Source: CAZGNZ01 sp964527215
Lineage (GTDB): Bacteria > Fidelibacterota > Marinisomatia > SCGC-AAA003-L08 > JACNLC01
Reading direction: 5' to 3'
DNA: 64,000 nt
Assembly (NCBI GenBank): GCA_964527215.1
Contig: CAZGNZ010000016.1
Span: 1-64,000 of the forward strand
Positions 44,402 to 53,383 of this stretch are shown piece by piece; the first letter of the stretch is position 1, and each line of letters opens with the position of its first letter. Position numbers and translations under genes: made by a program. The notes beneath the pieces were generated by a model that worked only from the letters and a program-made list of their open reading frames with translations, did no database searches and was not told the origin of the DNA.

Positions 44402-45688
44402 ATGGATAACAATATCGTCACAATTCTGGTTGTGGATGATGAAGAACGCATTTGTTCAAAAATCAAACATGGGCTGGAGCGCATAAATGAAAACTACAAT
44501 ATATTTATCGCAACATCCGGACAGAATGCCCTCACGCAGTTAAAGAACGAATCATTTGATATTCTGGTAACCGATATTCGAATGCCGGGAATGGATGGGA
44601 TTGAACTGCTGAAGCAGGCCAAGGAAATTCGCGAAGACCTGCAGACAATCATATTGACTGGTCACGGGGACTTGAACAATGCCATTGATGCTCTGCGACT
44701 GGGGGCATCCAACTATATCAAAAAGCCGGTTTCATTTGAGGTTCTGCATTATACCATTGAAAAGGCATATGAAAAACTGGAACTGATCCGTCAGCTGAGA
44801 GAGAGTGAGGAGCGGTATCGGAGTTCATTCTTCATTGCGGCAACAGGAATGGTCATTGTCCCGCCCAACGGAATTATCACGCATGTAAATCAGAGCTTCT
44901 GTCAGATGCTTCGGTTTCGCCGGGATGAACTGCTGAACCGGAATATTCGGGATCTTGTGCACGAAAATGATCTGGCCAGGTTTGTTGACAATCTGAATGA
45001 TCTCGTGATGGGCCGCGCAGAGCAGTTCCAGATGGATGTTCAGTTTGTCAGGCAGGACGACAATGTGATTTGGACAAACCTGAATGTCAGTTCGGTCCGG
45101 GAAGACAATATTCCGGTCTATGTCGTTATGCAGGTGCTTGATATCACCAACCGCAAGAATATGGAAGACAAGCTGCGGTTTTTCAGCATCCATGATTCAC
45201 TGACGGGATTATACAACCGTACCTTTTTTGAAGCTGAGGTCAGCCGCCTGGAAAGAGGACGGCATCAGGTCATCAGTGTGGTAATGGCTGATCTCGACGG
45301 CTTAAAAGGCATCAATGACACCTATGGCCATGCCGCCGGCGATGAGTATATCCGGACGGCCGCTGAAGTGCTTCGCCAGTCATTTCGTGCGGATGATGCC
45401 GTTTGCAGGGTAGGCGGGGATGAATTCACCGTTCTTCTGCCAGGAGCTCCGCTGGAAGTGGCTGAGCGATCCATAAGGCACATCGAAAATGAACTGACAA
45501 AACTCACGATTCAAACCACCGAAATGGATGAGGCAATACCGGTACGAATCTCTTTCGGGCATGCATTATGGGAAAATAAAAACACGCTGGCAGAAACACT
45601 GAAACTTGCCGACAAACGAATGTATGACAACAAGTTTAATAAAAAAACCTTTCGGAACAGCTCCGGTTCCGAGGCCCCTGATAAGTAA
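44402..45688 (+). CDS. Response regulator with PAS and GGDEF domains
   Basis: A 428-aa protein predicted to make cyclic di-GMP. The receiver domain (about 1-125) has D12-D13, phosphoacceptor D58 (VTDIRMPG), T86 and a lysine in YIKKPV. A PAS/PAC domain covers about 135-255. The GGDEF domain follows, with the catalytic motif G338-G-D-E-F342 intact and the product-inhibition I-site R329-x-x-D332 five residues before it. This is a phospho-activated diguanylate cyclase of the PleD/WspR type but with PAS between. No adjacent kinase; it may be served by one of the orphan histidine kinases in the window, which is speculation. Confidence 0.93.
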   Translation: MDNNIVTILVVDDEERICSKIKHGLERINENYNIFIATSGQNALTQLKNESFDILVTDIRMPGMDGIELLKQAKEIREDLQTIILTGHGDLNNAIDALRLGASNYIKKPVSFEVLHYTIEKAYEKLELIRQLRESEERYRSSFFIAATGMVIVPPNGIITHVNQSFCQMLRFRRDELLNRNIRDLVHENDLARFVDNLNDLVMGRAEQFQMDVQFVRQDDNVIWTNLNVSSVREDNIPVYVVMQVLDITNRKNMEDKLRFFSIHDSLTGLYNRTFFEAEVSRLERGRHQVISVVMADLDGLKGINDTYGHAAGDEYIRTAAEVLRQSFRADDAVCRVGGDEFTVLLPGAPLEVAERSIRHIENELTKLTIQTTEMDEAIPVRISFGHALWENKNTLAETLKLADKRMYDNKFNKKTFRNSSGSEAPDK

Positions 45689-45796
45689 CCGGAACCACCG
45701 CAGCCTTAATCGGATACTCCCTTGCTCAGCTTAAACGCCTGCCGAATACCGGATTCCAGAACTGAAAGATAGACTGTGCCTGCATCTGAACCGGCA

Positions 45797-46438
45797 ATGT
45801 GTGGACTGATTCTGGAAGGCGTGCCCGCCAGCGGAAAAACTACGCTTCTGAAGGCACTTTCCAGTCACCCTCATTTTTCCCCACTCAAATTTCCTTCCCG
45901 AATCATATTGAGCGATCATCATACCCAGCGGGTGCTTGAAAAACAGAATAACCGCGGTGAACTCACCCCCCGATCTGCACTGAAGCTGCTTTGCGGACAT
46001 GCGGATTATATCCGGCAGCGTCGGGACTACCTTCAGCGCATTCAGTGGTGCGATCCTGATATGGAGGCGCACCGCCTGGTCTTCATGTGGGAGCGGTTTC
46101 ATCTCTCCCATGTACTCGATTTTGACTCGATCAGCTGGGAAGATGTATCCGGCATTGACGCTCAGCTGGCAGATTTGAATGCCCGGCATGTAATTTTGAG
46201 GTTGAAGCGGCAGGAAATGATCAGCCGCATAATCAGAGAGCGTCAGGATCAACCGCACTGGAACAGATATATCCGCCGTTTCGGTGCAACGGAAGACGCC
46301 GTGGCGGACCATTACAGCCGACAGCAGGAAAAACTGCTGGAACTGGCTGAAAGATCCCGAATACCCCGGCAAGTCATCGACACCGGGAATCTCAGTCCGG
46401 AAGACTGTCTCCGCGAGATTGTTGATTTCAGAATGTGA
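45797..46438 (+). CDS. P-loop kinase-like ATPase
   Basis: A 213-aa nucleotide-binding protein starting at the ATG at 45797 (MCGLILEGVPASGKTTLL); a GTG at 45776 would add seven residues. Walker A is EGVPASGKTT at the extreme N-terminus, as in thymidylate-kinase-like and related small-molecule kinases. The tail VIDTGNLSPEDCLREIVDF is also seen in such folds. No specific substrate motif was recognised. It overlaps the extended frame of galE by four bases and precedes its likely start by 29 bp, so the two are probably cotranscribed. Confidence 0.7.
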   Translation: MCGLILEGVPASGKTTLLKALSSHPHFSPLKFPSRIILSDHHTQRVLEKQNNRGELTPRSALKLLCGHADYIRQRRDYLQRIQWCDPDMEAHRLVFMWERFHLSHVLDFDSISWEDVSGIDAQLADLNARHVILRLKRQEMISRIIRERQDQPHWNRYIRRFGATEDAVADHYSRQQEKLLELAERSRIPRQVIDTGNLSPEDCLREIVDFRM

Positions 46439-46467
46439 TAAACGATTTGTATTATGAAAGGATTAAA

Positions 46468-47448
46468 ATGCCGTCCAGGATACTTGTAGTTGGCGGAGCC
46501 GGATATATCGGCAGCCACATTGCCCACGATTTGTGTGATCAGGAATATTCGGTCACCGTTTTTGATAATCTATCCACCGGTCTGGAAGAAAACCTCCATT
46601 CCAAAGCTGAATTTGTCAAAGGGGATATTCTCAACGAAAACGATCTGCAGAAGCTGTTTGCTTCGCAGCACTTCGATGTTGTGTTTCACTTCGCAGCCCT
46701 GAAGGCGGCGGGCGAATCCATGATCGATCCCGGAAAGTTTGCCACACATAATATCACCGGTACCATTAACCTGCTGAACAAAATGATCGAATTCCAAGTA
46801 CCGCGCATCATCTTTTCATCTTCTTCGGCAGTCTACGGATACCCTGAATATTTGCCTATTGATGAAAAACATCCCCTTAAGCCCATTAATTTTTATGGAT
46901 TTACAAAGCTTGAAATCGAACGGATTCTTAAATGGTATTCAGAGCTGAAAGGTCTGCGGTTTGCTGCGCTGAGATATTTTAATGCTGCCGGCTATGATAT
47001 GGCAGGCAGGATATCCGGAATGGAACGCAATCCGGCCAATCTGCTTCCGATCGTACTGGAAGCCGCCGCCGGTACCCGCAGGGAAGTGCTGGTATTCGGA
47101 AACGATTATGATACACCGGACGGGACAGGTGTCAGAGATTATATCCACGTGAATGACCTGGCGGATGCACATATCAGAGCAATGAAGTTTCTTGAAGACA
47201 AGCAGGAAGATTTGATTCTCAATTTGGGAACAGGGAAAGGGTTTTCCGTTTTGGAGGTGATTGAAGCAGCGGAAAAAATCGTACAGAAATCCATCGCGTA
47301 CCGCATTGTGGACCGCCGTCCAGGCGATCCGGCAGAACTGGAAGCTGTGTCGAATAATGCCTTCAGGAAAATTGGCTGGCAGGCAAAATATCCTCGAATT
47401 GAGGAAATTCTCGAGTCAATGTGGCGGATCTACAATCCGAAAAACTAA
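46468..47448 (+). CDS. galE: UDP-glucose 4-epimerase
   Basis: A 326-aa NAD-dependent short-chain epimerase interconverting UDP-glucose and UDP-galactose. The start is the ATG at 46468 with AAAGGA seven to nine bases upstream; an earlier in-frame ATG at 46435 overlaps the kinase gene. Motifs: GGAGYIGSH (NAD binding), HFAALKAAGES, SSSSAVYG with the catalytic serine, YGFTKLEIE with the Y-x-x-x-K dyad, and RYFNAAGYD. VRDYIHVNDLADAH is characteristic of GalE. It provides sugar nucleotides for surface polysaccharide. Convergent with rnhA, 25 bp apart. Confidence 0.95.
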   Translation: MPSRILVVGGAGYIGSHIAHDLCDQEYSVTVFDNLSTGLEENLHSKAEFVKGDILNENDLQKLFASQHFDVVFHFAALKAAGESMIDPGKFATHNITGTINLLNKMIEFQVPRIIFSSSSAVYGYPEYLPIDEKHPLKPINFYGFTKLEIERILKWYSELKGLRFAALRYFNAAGYDMAGRISGMERNPANLLPIVLEAAAGTRREVLVFGNDYDTPDGTGVRDYIHVNDLADAHIRAMKFLEDKQEDLILNLGTGKGFSVLEVIEAAEKIVQKSIAYRIVDRRPGDPAELEAVSNNAFRKIGWQAKYPRIEEILESMWRIYNPKN

Positions 47449-47473
47449 AGAGTCAATGTTTGGACAGCAGGGA

Positions 47474-47920
47474 TTACGGCCGATTTTGTATGGCTTCGTT
47501 GGCCAGTGAATCGGCCCGTTCATTCTCCGGATGACCGGAGTGTCCTTTGACCCAGTGCCACTGAAGAGTGTGACGCTGAACCGCATTGTCCAGTTTCTGC
47601 CACAACTGCTGGTTCTTGACCGGTTTTCGAGCAGCGGTTTTCCAACCGTTCTTTTTCCATTTGGCAATCCAGCTGGTAATGCCGTTTTTAACATAAGTCG
47701 AATCCGTTGTAACAGTAACCCGGCAGGATTCCTTCAGCGTACCCAGTGCCTCTATGACGGCTGTCAGCTCCATGATATTATTGGTAGTGTGTCGGGAATA
47801 TCCCTTGATTTCCCGAATGTGACTGCCGTATTTCAGTACAGCCCCCCACCCTCCGGGACCCGGATTGCCCTTGCAGGCGCCGTCTGTGTATATCCGTACG
47901 TGCTTTGAGGAAGTTTTCAT
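47474..47920 (-). CDS. rnhA: Ribonuclease HI
   Basis: A 148-aa type 1 RNase H that degrades the RNA strand of RNA-DNA hybrids. The catalytic D-E-D-D set is visible in YTDGACKGNPGPGG, NIMELTAVIEAL, TTDSTYVKNGI and ENERADSLANEA. The substrate-handling basic helix WIAKWKKNGWKTA and the KGHSGHPENE loop are present, as in the E. coli enzyme. The ATG has AAGGA upstream. The length equals the normal bacterial form. Confidence 0.97.
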   Translation of the reverse strand: MKTSSKHVRIYTDGACKGNPGPGGWGAVLKYGSHIREIKGYSRHTTNNIMELTAVIEALGTLKESCRVTVTTDSTYVKNGITSWIAKWKKNGWKTAARKPVKNQQLWQKLDNAVQRHTLQWHWVKGHSGHPENERADSLANEAIQNRP

Positions 47921-48060
47921 TATTGGTCCTTGTTCATACCGGATAAATTAGGGACCGACCGGCATTATATTCATGGATTAGCGGGGATTGAAAATTTCTG
48001 TTTGGCCAGACGGCATTACAGGGCTGTGAGGGGCAGAGCATTCCTGTGTAAATTTTAATC

Positions 48061-49395
48061 ATGATTCATTCCAAAAAACCTGAATTGCTGGCACCGGCCG
48101 GGACCTTCCAGAAACTGAAATACGCTCTGGCATTCGGGGCAGATGCCGTATATGCCGGCATTCCCCGGTATTCCCTGCGAACCCGGGAAAACGATTTCCG
48201 GTCTGACAATGTTGAAAGAGCAATTCGATATGTCCACCAAATGGGTCGGAAAATCTATCTTACCCTGAATATTTATGCCCACAATGCCAAAGCGGATGGA
48301 TTCCTGCAGGTTCTGGATGAAGTGGCAGAACTGCAGCCCGATGCACTGATCATGTCTGATCCCGGTCTGATTGGTATGGCGGTCCGGCGTTATCCGGACA
48401 TTCCCATTCATCTGTCCACCCAGGCCAATGTCACCAACTGGGCAGCTGTAAAATTCTGGCAGGAAGTCGGAATATCCCGAATTATTCTCTCCCGGGAACT
48501 GAAACTGCAGGAAATTGCAGAAATCCATCAACAGGTACCGGACATTGAGCTGGAGGCTTTTGTTCACGGGGCCATATGTATTGCCTATTCGGGACGTTGT
48601 CTCATTTCAAATTATCTTACCCATCGCGATGCCAATCAGGGAACCTGTACCAATTCCTGTCGCTGGGAATACAAACTTGGACAGGACAAGTCGGGATTGG
48701 CGGACTGGGAGAAATCACATCCCAGCCGGTTTCCTGAGGATGATTATCAGCTGCCGCCGAATGGCTTGTGGGTGGAAGAACCGCAGCGATCCGGAACCAG
48801 GTTTCCCATTGATGAAGACGGACACGGGACCTACCTTTTCAATGCCAGGGATCTCTGTGCGGTGGAGCTTCTGAAGGAAATTCAGGATGCGGGGGTGGTG
48901 AGTTTCAAAATTGAAGGGCGCACCAAATCGGCATATTATGCTGCAATGACAGCCCGGGCGTATCGCAGAGCCGTTGATGACATGGCTGCCGGAAAAGCGT
49001 TTGACATCCAGAACCTCAATGATTTGATGGCCCTGTCAAACCGGTCATACACTACCGGTTTTTATACCCGAAATCCCAGAGAGTACGGTGAGAATTATAA
49101 CGATTCCAGGAGCCGCGAGCGCAGCCATAAAACCGTTGGACTGGATATTGAATACGATGAAAACCGGGGCATGCTGCGGTTTGAAGCCCGAAATCGGCTG
49201 GAAATAAATACCGATGTGGAGTTAATCACACCGGGAACGCGTCAGACACTGCATGTAGTGCACATCGAAAATGCAAGAGGGGAATCGGTGGATGTCGCTC
49301 ACGGCGGAGCCGGAGTGATTCAGATACCCTGCTCGGTGAACCCGGGAAAATTCACCCTGATTCAACGGGCGCTGTATCCCTCCGAGATAGAATAA
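48061..49395 (+). CDS. U32-family protein, TrhP/YegQ-like tRNA hydroxylation protein
   Basis: A 444-aa peptidase-U32-family protein. The N-terminus KPELLAPAGTFQKLKYAL and AFGADAVYAG are family signatures, as are the block FVHGAICIAYSGRCLISNYL and the cysteines in QGTCTNSCRWEY, which are candidate Fe-S ligands. VSFKIEGRTKSAYYAA follows. In E. coli TrhP(YegQ) takes part in prephenate-dependent 5-hydroxyuridine formation at tRNA position 34, and despite the family name no protease activity is required. No strong Shine-Dalgarno site precedes the ATG. The stop is one base from that of the convergent aroQ gene. Confidence 0.9.
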   Translation: MIHSKKPELLAPAGTFQKLKYALAFGADAVYAGIPRYSLRTRENDFRSDNVERAIRYVHQMGRKIYLTLNIYAHNAKADGFLQVLDEVAELQPDALIMSDPGLIGMAVRRYPDIPIHLSTQANVTNWAAVKFWQEVGISRIILSRELKLQEIAEIHQQVPDIELEAFVHGAICIAYSGRCLISNYLTHRDANQGTCTNSCRWEYKLGQDKSGLADWEKSHPSRFPEDDYQLPPNGLWVEEPQRSGTRFPIDEDGHGTYLFNARDLCAVELLKEIQDAGVVSFKIEGRTKSAYYAAMTARAYRRAVDDMAAGKAFDIQNLNDLMALSNRSYTTGFYTRNPREYGENYNDSRSRERSHKTVGLDIEYDENRGMLRFEARNRLEINTDVELITPGTRQTLHVVHIENARGESVDVAHGGAGVIQIPCSVNPGKFTLIQRALYPSEIE

Positions 49396-49396
49396 T

Positions 49397-49831
49397 TTAT
49401 TTCGAACGATTCTTTGTCAGCAGTTTCAAACCTTCCAGATAACTGTATTTGCCCCTTCCGCTGATAAATCCAATGCAGACTGCCGACAATACCGAAAGCT
49501 GCCGGAATTCTTCGCGGTTCCGTGTATCTGACATATGTACTTCCACGGTGGGAATGCTGACTGCCGACACGGCATCTCTGAGGGCGTAGGAATAGTGGGC
49601 CAGCGCACCGGGATTTATAATGATGCCCTCTGCCCAGTGACGTTCATCGTGGATGGTATTTATGATCTGACCCTCATGATTTGACTGGGAAAACTTGAAG
49701 GAATGCCCAGATGCTTCCGGTGCATGCTCCAACCACATCATGAGTGAATCAAGGGTGTCGGTTCCATAGATTTCCGGTTCTCTTTCACCCAGCAGATTTA
49801 AATTGGGTCCGTTTACTACCAGTATATTCAC
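49397..49831 (-). CDS. aroQ: Type II 3-dehydroquinate dehydratase
   Basis: A 144-aa dodecameric-type enzyme for step three of the shikimate pathway. The start is GTG at 49831 (NILVVNGPNLNLLGERE) with GGAG upstream; the ATG at 49882 overlaps the symporter. The flexible-lid region REPEIYGT, QSNHEGQIINTIHD, INPGALAHYSYALRDA with catalytic histidine context, and EVHMSDTRNREEFR are present. The last differs from the common EVHLSN-x-x-x-RE by D for N. It follows the putP-like gene by 19 bp and is probably cotranscribed with it. Confidence 0.94.
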   Translation of the reverse strand: MNILVVNGPNLNLLGEREPEIYGTDTLDSLMMWLEHAPEASGHSFKFSQSNHEGQIINTIHDERHWAEGIIINPGALAHYSYALRDAVSAVSIPTVEVHMSDTRNREEFRQLSVLSAVCIGFISGRGKYSYLEGLKLLTKNRSK

Positions 49832-49850
49832 AATATCTCCATATGAATGA

Positions 49851-51293
49851 CTAATGACTTTCTTTCCTGTCCGGAATTGCAACAGATAAGACGATAATAC
49901 AGATCAGGGACAGGAAAAAGGCCGTAAATCTCGGTGTAACCAAAGCGGAAAACAAAGGAAATACTGTAAAAAACGTTCCTGTCACCATTCCGCCAATGAT
50001 GCCGATGCGGGAAGTTTTTGACCACCAGAGGGTCAGAAGCAGAGCAGGGCCAAAGGATGCACCCAGCCCGCCCCAGGCATAGGAGACGGTTTCAAACACC
50101 AGGTCAGTGGATTTCCAGGCCAGTATGAATGCAATGATACCGATGATTACCGTTAAGACGCGGCTGACTGCCAGAAGGCTGATGTGCTTCATTTTTGAAT
50201 GACAATACCGTTTGAAAATGTCTTCTGTCAGAACGGTCGTGCTGACCAGCAGCTGGGAGTCTGCAGTGGACATCATTGCGGCGATTGCTCCGCTGATGAA
50301 AATACCGGCAGCCCAGGGATGCAGAAGATAATGTGCCATTACCGGCATTAGTTTTTCCGGATCTGGCAGCGATGCGGGGGAGGACAGTATCTTCCCATCC
50401 AGTTCCATGACTCCGGCATTGAGCAGATGCATGCCCAGCAGTCCGATGAACATCGATCCGAAAAAGGCAGGGATGGCCCACGCAATGGCAATTCGACGAC
50501 CGATCGGAATATTTTCCGGTTTGTCGATCGCCATAAAGCGGGTGACCAGATGGGGCTGCCCCATGTAGCCCAGCCCCCAGCTTAAACCGCCGACAGCAGC
50601 GGCAGCAGCAGCCATACCTGTTTTTCCGCCCACCAGTGTGCTCCAGTCCAGCAGCGGTCCGGAGGCTTCAATATTCCCAAGTTCCAGCCAGGCGACAAAA
50701 GGCAGAATAACCAGAGTGCCGAACATTATCATCCCCTGAAACAAATCGGTCCAAGCCACGGCAAGGAATCCTCCGGCCAGCGTATAGGCGACGATGATCA
50801 GCACCCCCAGCAGCATTCCCTGCATCTGAGTAAGCCCGAAAGTAACATTCAGTACTTTGCCTGCCCCGGAAAACTGAGCGGCAACATAGAAGGTAAAGAA
50901 AAAGGTAATTATCAGGGATGCGGTGATGCGGATCACCTGATGAGGATCGTCAAAACGGGCGACAAACAACTCCGGGAGAGTCAGCGCCTGGGTTTTCCCG
51001 GTGGCTTCCCGCAGGCGCTGGGCAATGATGAACCAGCTGAGGATAATGCCGGATATACAGCCCACTACTGTCCAGAGTTCCAGCAGCCCTGCTGCCAGCG
51101 CAGCCCCGGGCAGTCCAATGATCAGCCAGGCGGATTCACCGGATGCCCGTTCTGAAAATGCAATGACCCATGGTCCCAGACGTTGACCGCCCAAGGCAAA
51201 ATCCTTTAGATTTCGGGTCATGCGGCAGGTAACAATCCCCACCGCCAAAACAACCAAAAGATATACGATAAACCCAATGGTCACGGGCTGCAT
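49851..51293 (-). CDS. Sodium/solute symporter, PutP-like
   Basis: A 480-aa SSS-family inner-membrane symporter with about 12-13 hydrophobic helices. The N-terminal ALGGQRLGPWVIAFSERASG and SAWLIIGLPGA are nearly the same as in sodium/proline symporter PutP, as is GYMGQPHLVTRFMAID. SGAIAAMMSTADSQLLVSTT contains the conserved serine/threonine sodium-site region. Na-coupled proline uptake is the best guess, but other substrates are possible within this branch. First gene of a unit with aroQ. Confidence 0.9.
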   Translation of the reverse strand: MQPVTIGFIVYLLVVLAVGIVTCRMTRNLKDFALGGQRLGPWVIAFSERASGESAWLIIGLPGAALAAGLLELWTVVGCISGIILSWFIIAQRLREATGKTQALTLPELFVARFDDPHQVIRITASLIITFFFTFYVAAQFSGAGKVLNVTFGLTQMQGMLLGVLIIVAYTLAGGFLAVAWTDLFQGMIMFGTLVILPFVAWLELGNIEASGPLLDWSTLVGGKTGMAAAAAAVGGLSWGLGYMGQPHLVTRFMAIDKPENIPIGRRIAIAWAIPAFFGSMFIGLLGMHLLNAGVMELDGKILSSPASLPDPEKLMPVMAHYLLHPWAAGIFISGAIAAMMSTADSQLLVSTTVLTEDIFKRYCHSKMKHISLLAVSRVLTVIIGIIAFILAWKSTDLVFETVSYAWGGLGASFGPALLLTLWWSKTSRIGIIGGMVTGTFFTVFPLFSALVTPRFTAFFLSLICIIVLSVAIPDRKESH

Positions 51294-51768
51294 ACTGACT
51301 CCTGTTTCATTGTTAGACTGATTGGTTCATGGGACACTGTATTAAAATGATGAAGCTGTATTAACCCGCATATTTCACGAGAATATCTGTGCGTAAAATG
51401 CTTCGCATTTTCCGGACAATGATATATCCGGTCGATTCTGTTTCAGTTACGCTCGACATTTGTTCTCATTGCACTGTCCAGCACAATGTCGATGAATTTT
51501 CCCGTCCGTCAGCTGAAGGGACGGGGGGTTCAGTAATCGATCGGGTCATTGTATTTTTCGCCGCCACGCCAAATGGCGGATTCAAATCTCTTCGCAAGCC
51601 CTGCATAATCAACCAGCTCCCCCATCTCATTTCAACACCTCATGAAATATCTGGGCTGGATTTTCCAACGAAATATCATTTGAAGTCGGTCAGCTGGAGA
51701 TTAAGTAAAAAATCCCGTTCCTGAGCGGTCTTCCGCATTTAACGGCAGAAGGCTGAACAGTGGCACGA
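51294..51768. other. Intergenic region carrying the inverted-repeat element
   Basis: About 475 bases without a gene between the symporter start and the small SHOCT/YvlB-like gene, both on the minus strand. Most of it (51362-51658) is the second MITE-like element. The remaining sequence on either side is unremarkable. Confidence 0.6.
51362..51658. repeat. MITE-like inverted-repeat element, copy 2
   Basis: A 297-bp relative of the element at 18129-18310. The ends are TAACCCGCATATTTCACGAG on the left and, on the right, the complement of CAGCCCAGATATTTCATGAG (five differences over 20 bp). Inside, AAAATGC-TTC-GCATTTT forms a hairpin near 51396-51412. TCGACATT (51453-51460) pairs with AATGTCGA (51485-51492) around the conserved CTG-TC-CAG core. 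The right-hand half aligns with copy 1 (AATCAA.CA, CATCTCATT, CTCATGAAATAT), and about 100 bases between are unique to this copy. No coding capacity. Confidence 0.75.
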
Positions 51769-52038
51769 TCAGTGTTCCGGAAGGGCTTTCGGTCCGCCTT
51801 CAAGGGCAATAATAATCAGACGATCCTCGGTTTCCACTTCCATAATGGTTCCGGCCTCTTCCAACTGGTCCAGTGCGGTAATAATTTCTGACAGGTCGAT
51901 TCCCTGTGCACTTAGTTCTTCGTGTACTTTTTTTGGAATAAGTTTCCGGGCAATTTTCACCACAGCGACCGGGATTGAAATTCGCACCTCCGGATCTGTG
52001 GAAGGGAGCTGAAAGACAGTAATGGTAAGCTTGATCAT
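51769..52038 (-). CDS. Small SHOCT/YvlB-like domain protein
   Basis: An 89-aa protein with GGAGGA seven to nine bases before the ATG. It contains a segment (RISIPVAVVKIARKLIPKKV, then EELSAQGIDLSEIITALDQL) that recalls the short N-terminal SHOCT-like region of YvlB/LiaX-type proteins, in which a conserved helix precedes an acidic strand (TIMEVETEDRLIII). No membrane segment. Function unknown. The match is by eye and modest. Confidence 0.55.
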   Translation of the reverse strand: MIKLTITVFQLPSTDPEVRISIPVAVVKIARKLIPKKVHEELSAQGIDLSEIITALDQLEEAGTIMEVETEDRLIIIALEGGPKALPEH

Positions 52039-52235
52039 GCAGTTTCCTCCGAAATAATGATTTGGACGCCCTATTTCAGAGCGATGCCGAAAATGGACTG
52101 AATCGACCTCAATGAGACTGTCAATCCGAACCCGTCATTATGGACTGTTGATGAAGACGTCAATTATCAGAATCTAATAGGCTACAATTTACAAAGTAAC
52201 TCTCTTAAATTTCAGCTGGTTATTTTTGGAGAATT

Positions 52236-52730
52236 ATGGGAACAGAGATTAAAATCTTTGTTACAGGCGGGACCTTTGATAAAGAATATGATGAACTTAC
52301 CGGCGAGTTGTTTTTCAAGGAAACCCATGTTTTTGAAATGCTGAAGCTGGGGAGATGCCGCACCAAAACATCGGTGGAAACACTGATGATGACGGACAGC
52401 CTGGATATGTCGCAGAACCACATAGACTACGTGCTGAACCGCTGCCAGAATGAAAATCATGAACGCATTGTAATCACACACGGCACAGACCGGATGGCTG
52501 ACACAGCGGTAATTCTGGGTCAGAATATTACAGACAAGACCATTGTACTCACCGGTGCAATGATTCCCTACACCTTTGGAAGCTCTGATGGATTGTTTAA
52601 TCTGGGCAGTGCCATTTCCTATGTTAAACTGCTTCCTCACGGTGTGTATGTAACCATGAACGGTCATTATTTTCCCTGGGACAATGTCCGGAAAAACCGT
52701 GAAATCGGAGTATTTGAACCTCTGAGATGA
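52236..52730 (+). CDS. Short asparaginase-domain protein
   Basis: A 164-aa protein with TTGGAGA before the ATG. It contains the two N-terminal-domain signatures of L-asparaginase: FVTGGTFDKEYDE with the first catalytic threonine, and ITHGTDRMADTA with the second threonine-aspartate pair, followed by VLTGAMIPYTFGSSD. The usual C-terminal domain (about 130 residues) is missing and the next gene starts 77 bp later. The frame ends cleanly, so this is a naturally short member of the asparaginase family rather than a broken gene; activity may differ because the full enzyme's active site is formed at a dimer of two-domain subunits. Confidence 0.8.
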   Translation: MGTEIKIFVTGGTFDKEYDELTGELFFKETHVFEMLKLGRCRTKTSVETLMMTDSLDMSQNHIDYVLNRCQNENHERIVITHGTDRMADTAVILGQNITDKTIVLTGAMIPYTFGSSDGLFNLGSAISYVKLLPHGVYVTMNGHYFPWDNVRKNREIGVFEPLR

Positions 52731-52807
52731 ATCAGCAGGAAACATATTCCCTATCGTATGTCCTCAGTGTGATTTTCTGAGGAAGCCGCAACAGATTTGA
52801 GGATCTC

Positions 52808-53251
52808 ATGGCAAAGCCGAATTATTATCAGAATTTGAAAGAACTGTTTACCCGCTGGGTTGAAACAGAAGAAGGACAAACCCATCCTTACCGCAGCCTG
52901 CTGAAATACACTCCGGATATTTTTCTGGTGCTGTGCAAGCTGATGGTGAATCCCATGGTGCCGGTTTCAGAGAAGGCAAAACTGGCCACAGTGGTGGCAT
53001 ATTTTGCGGCACCAGTCGATTTGATACCGGAAGAATCTGAAGGAGCTGCCGGATTTGTGGATGATATTGTGCTGGCAGCCTATGTCATGAATTCCGTGGC
53101 TGAAAAGGCATCTCTGTCAACATTGGAGTCTCACTGGGTCCGGGCAGAAATCGGTATCATGGAATTGGTCAATGCCATCCTGGAAAAAGCGGACGACATG
53201 GTGGGAACTGAAATCTGGGAAGCACTCAAAAACCGTGTCGGCGGAGCCTGA
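52808..53251 (+). CDS. DUF1232 (YkvA-like) protein
   Basis: A 147-aa protein with GAGGA before the ATG. The DUF1232 signature is complete: YFAAPVDLIPEESEGAAGF followed by VDDIVLAAYVMN. It has longer N- and C-terminal helices than the 93-aa paralogue at 20958. It follows the short asparaginase gene by 77 bp on the same strand. The molecular function of the family is not known. Confidence 0.82.
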   Translation: MAKPNYYQNLKELFTRWVETEEGQTHPYRSLLKYTPDIFLVLCKLMVNPMVPVSEKAKLATVVAYFAAPVDLIPEESEGAAGFVDDIVLAAYVMNSVAEKASLSTLESHWVRAEIGIMELVNAILEKADDMVGTEIWEALKNRVGGA

Positions 53252-53383
53252 TCTGCAGCGTCTCCCGTTTTGCAGTCTGCCTTCTTGGATGGTCCTCTGT
53301 TTTCGTCCGGTCTCCACAATGCAGTTCTGATGTTTCATTATCAGGGGAATACTGCACGAAATCAATTTTAATCTGAAGGTAAT

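Noticed and set aside
45731..46372. Antisense frame over the P-loop kinase
   Set aside because: The plus-strand product has a perfect Walker A; the antisense frame has no recognisable domain.
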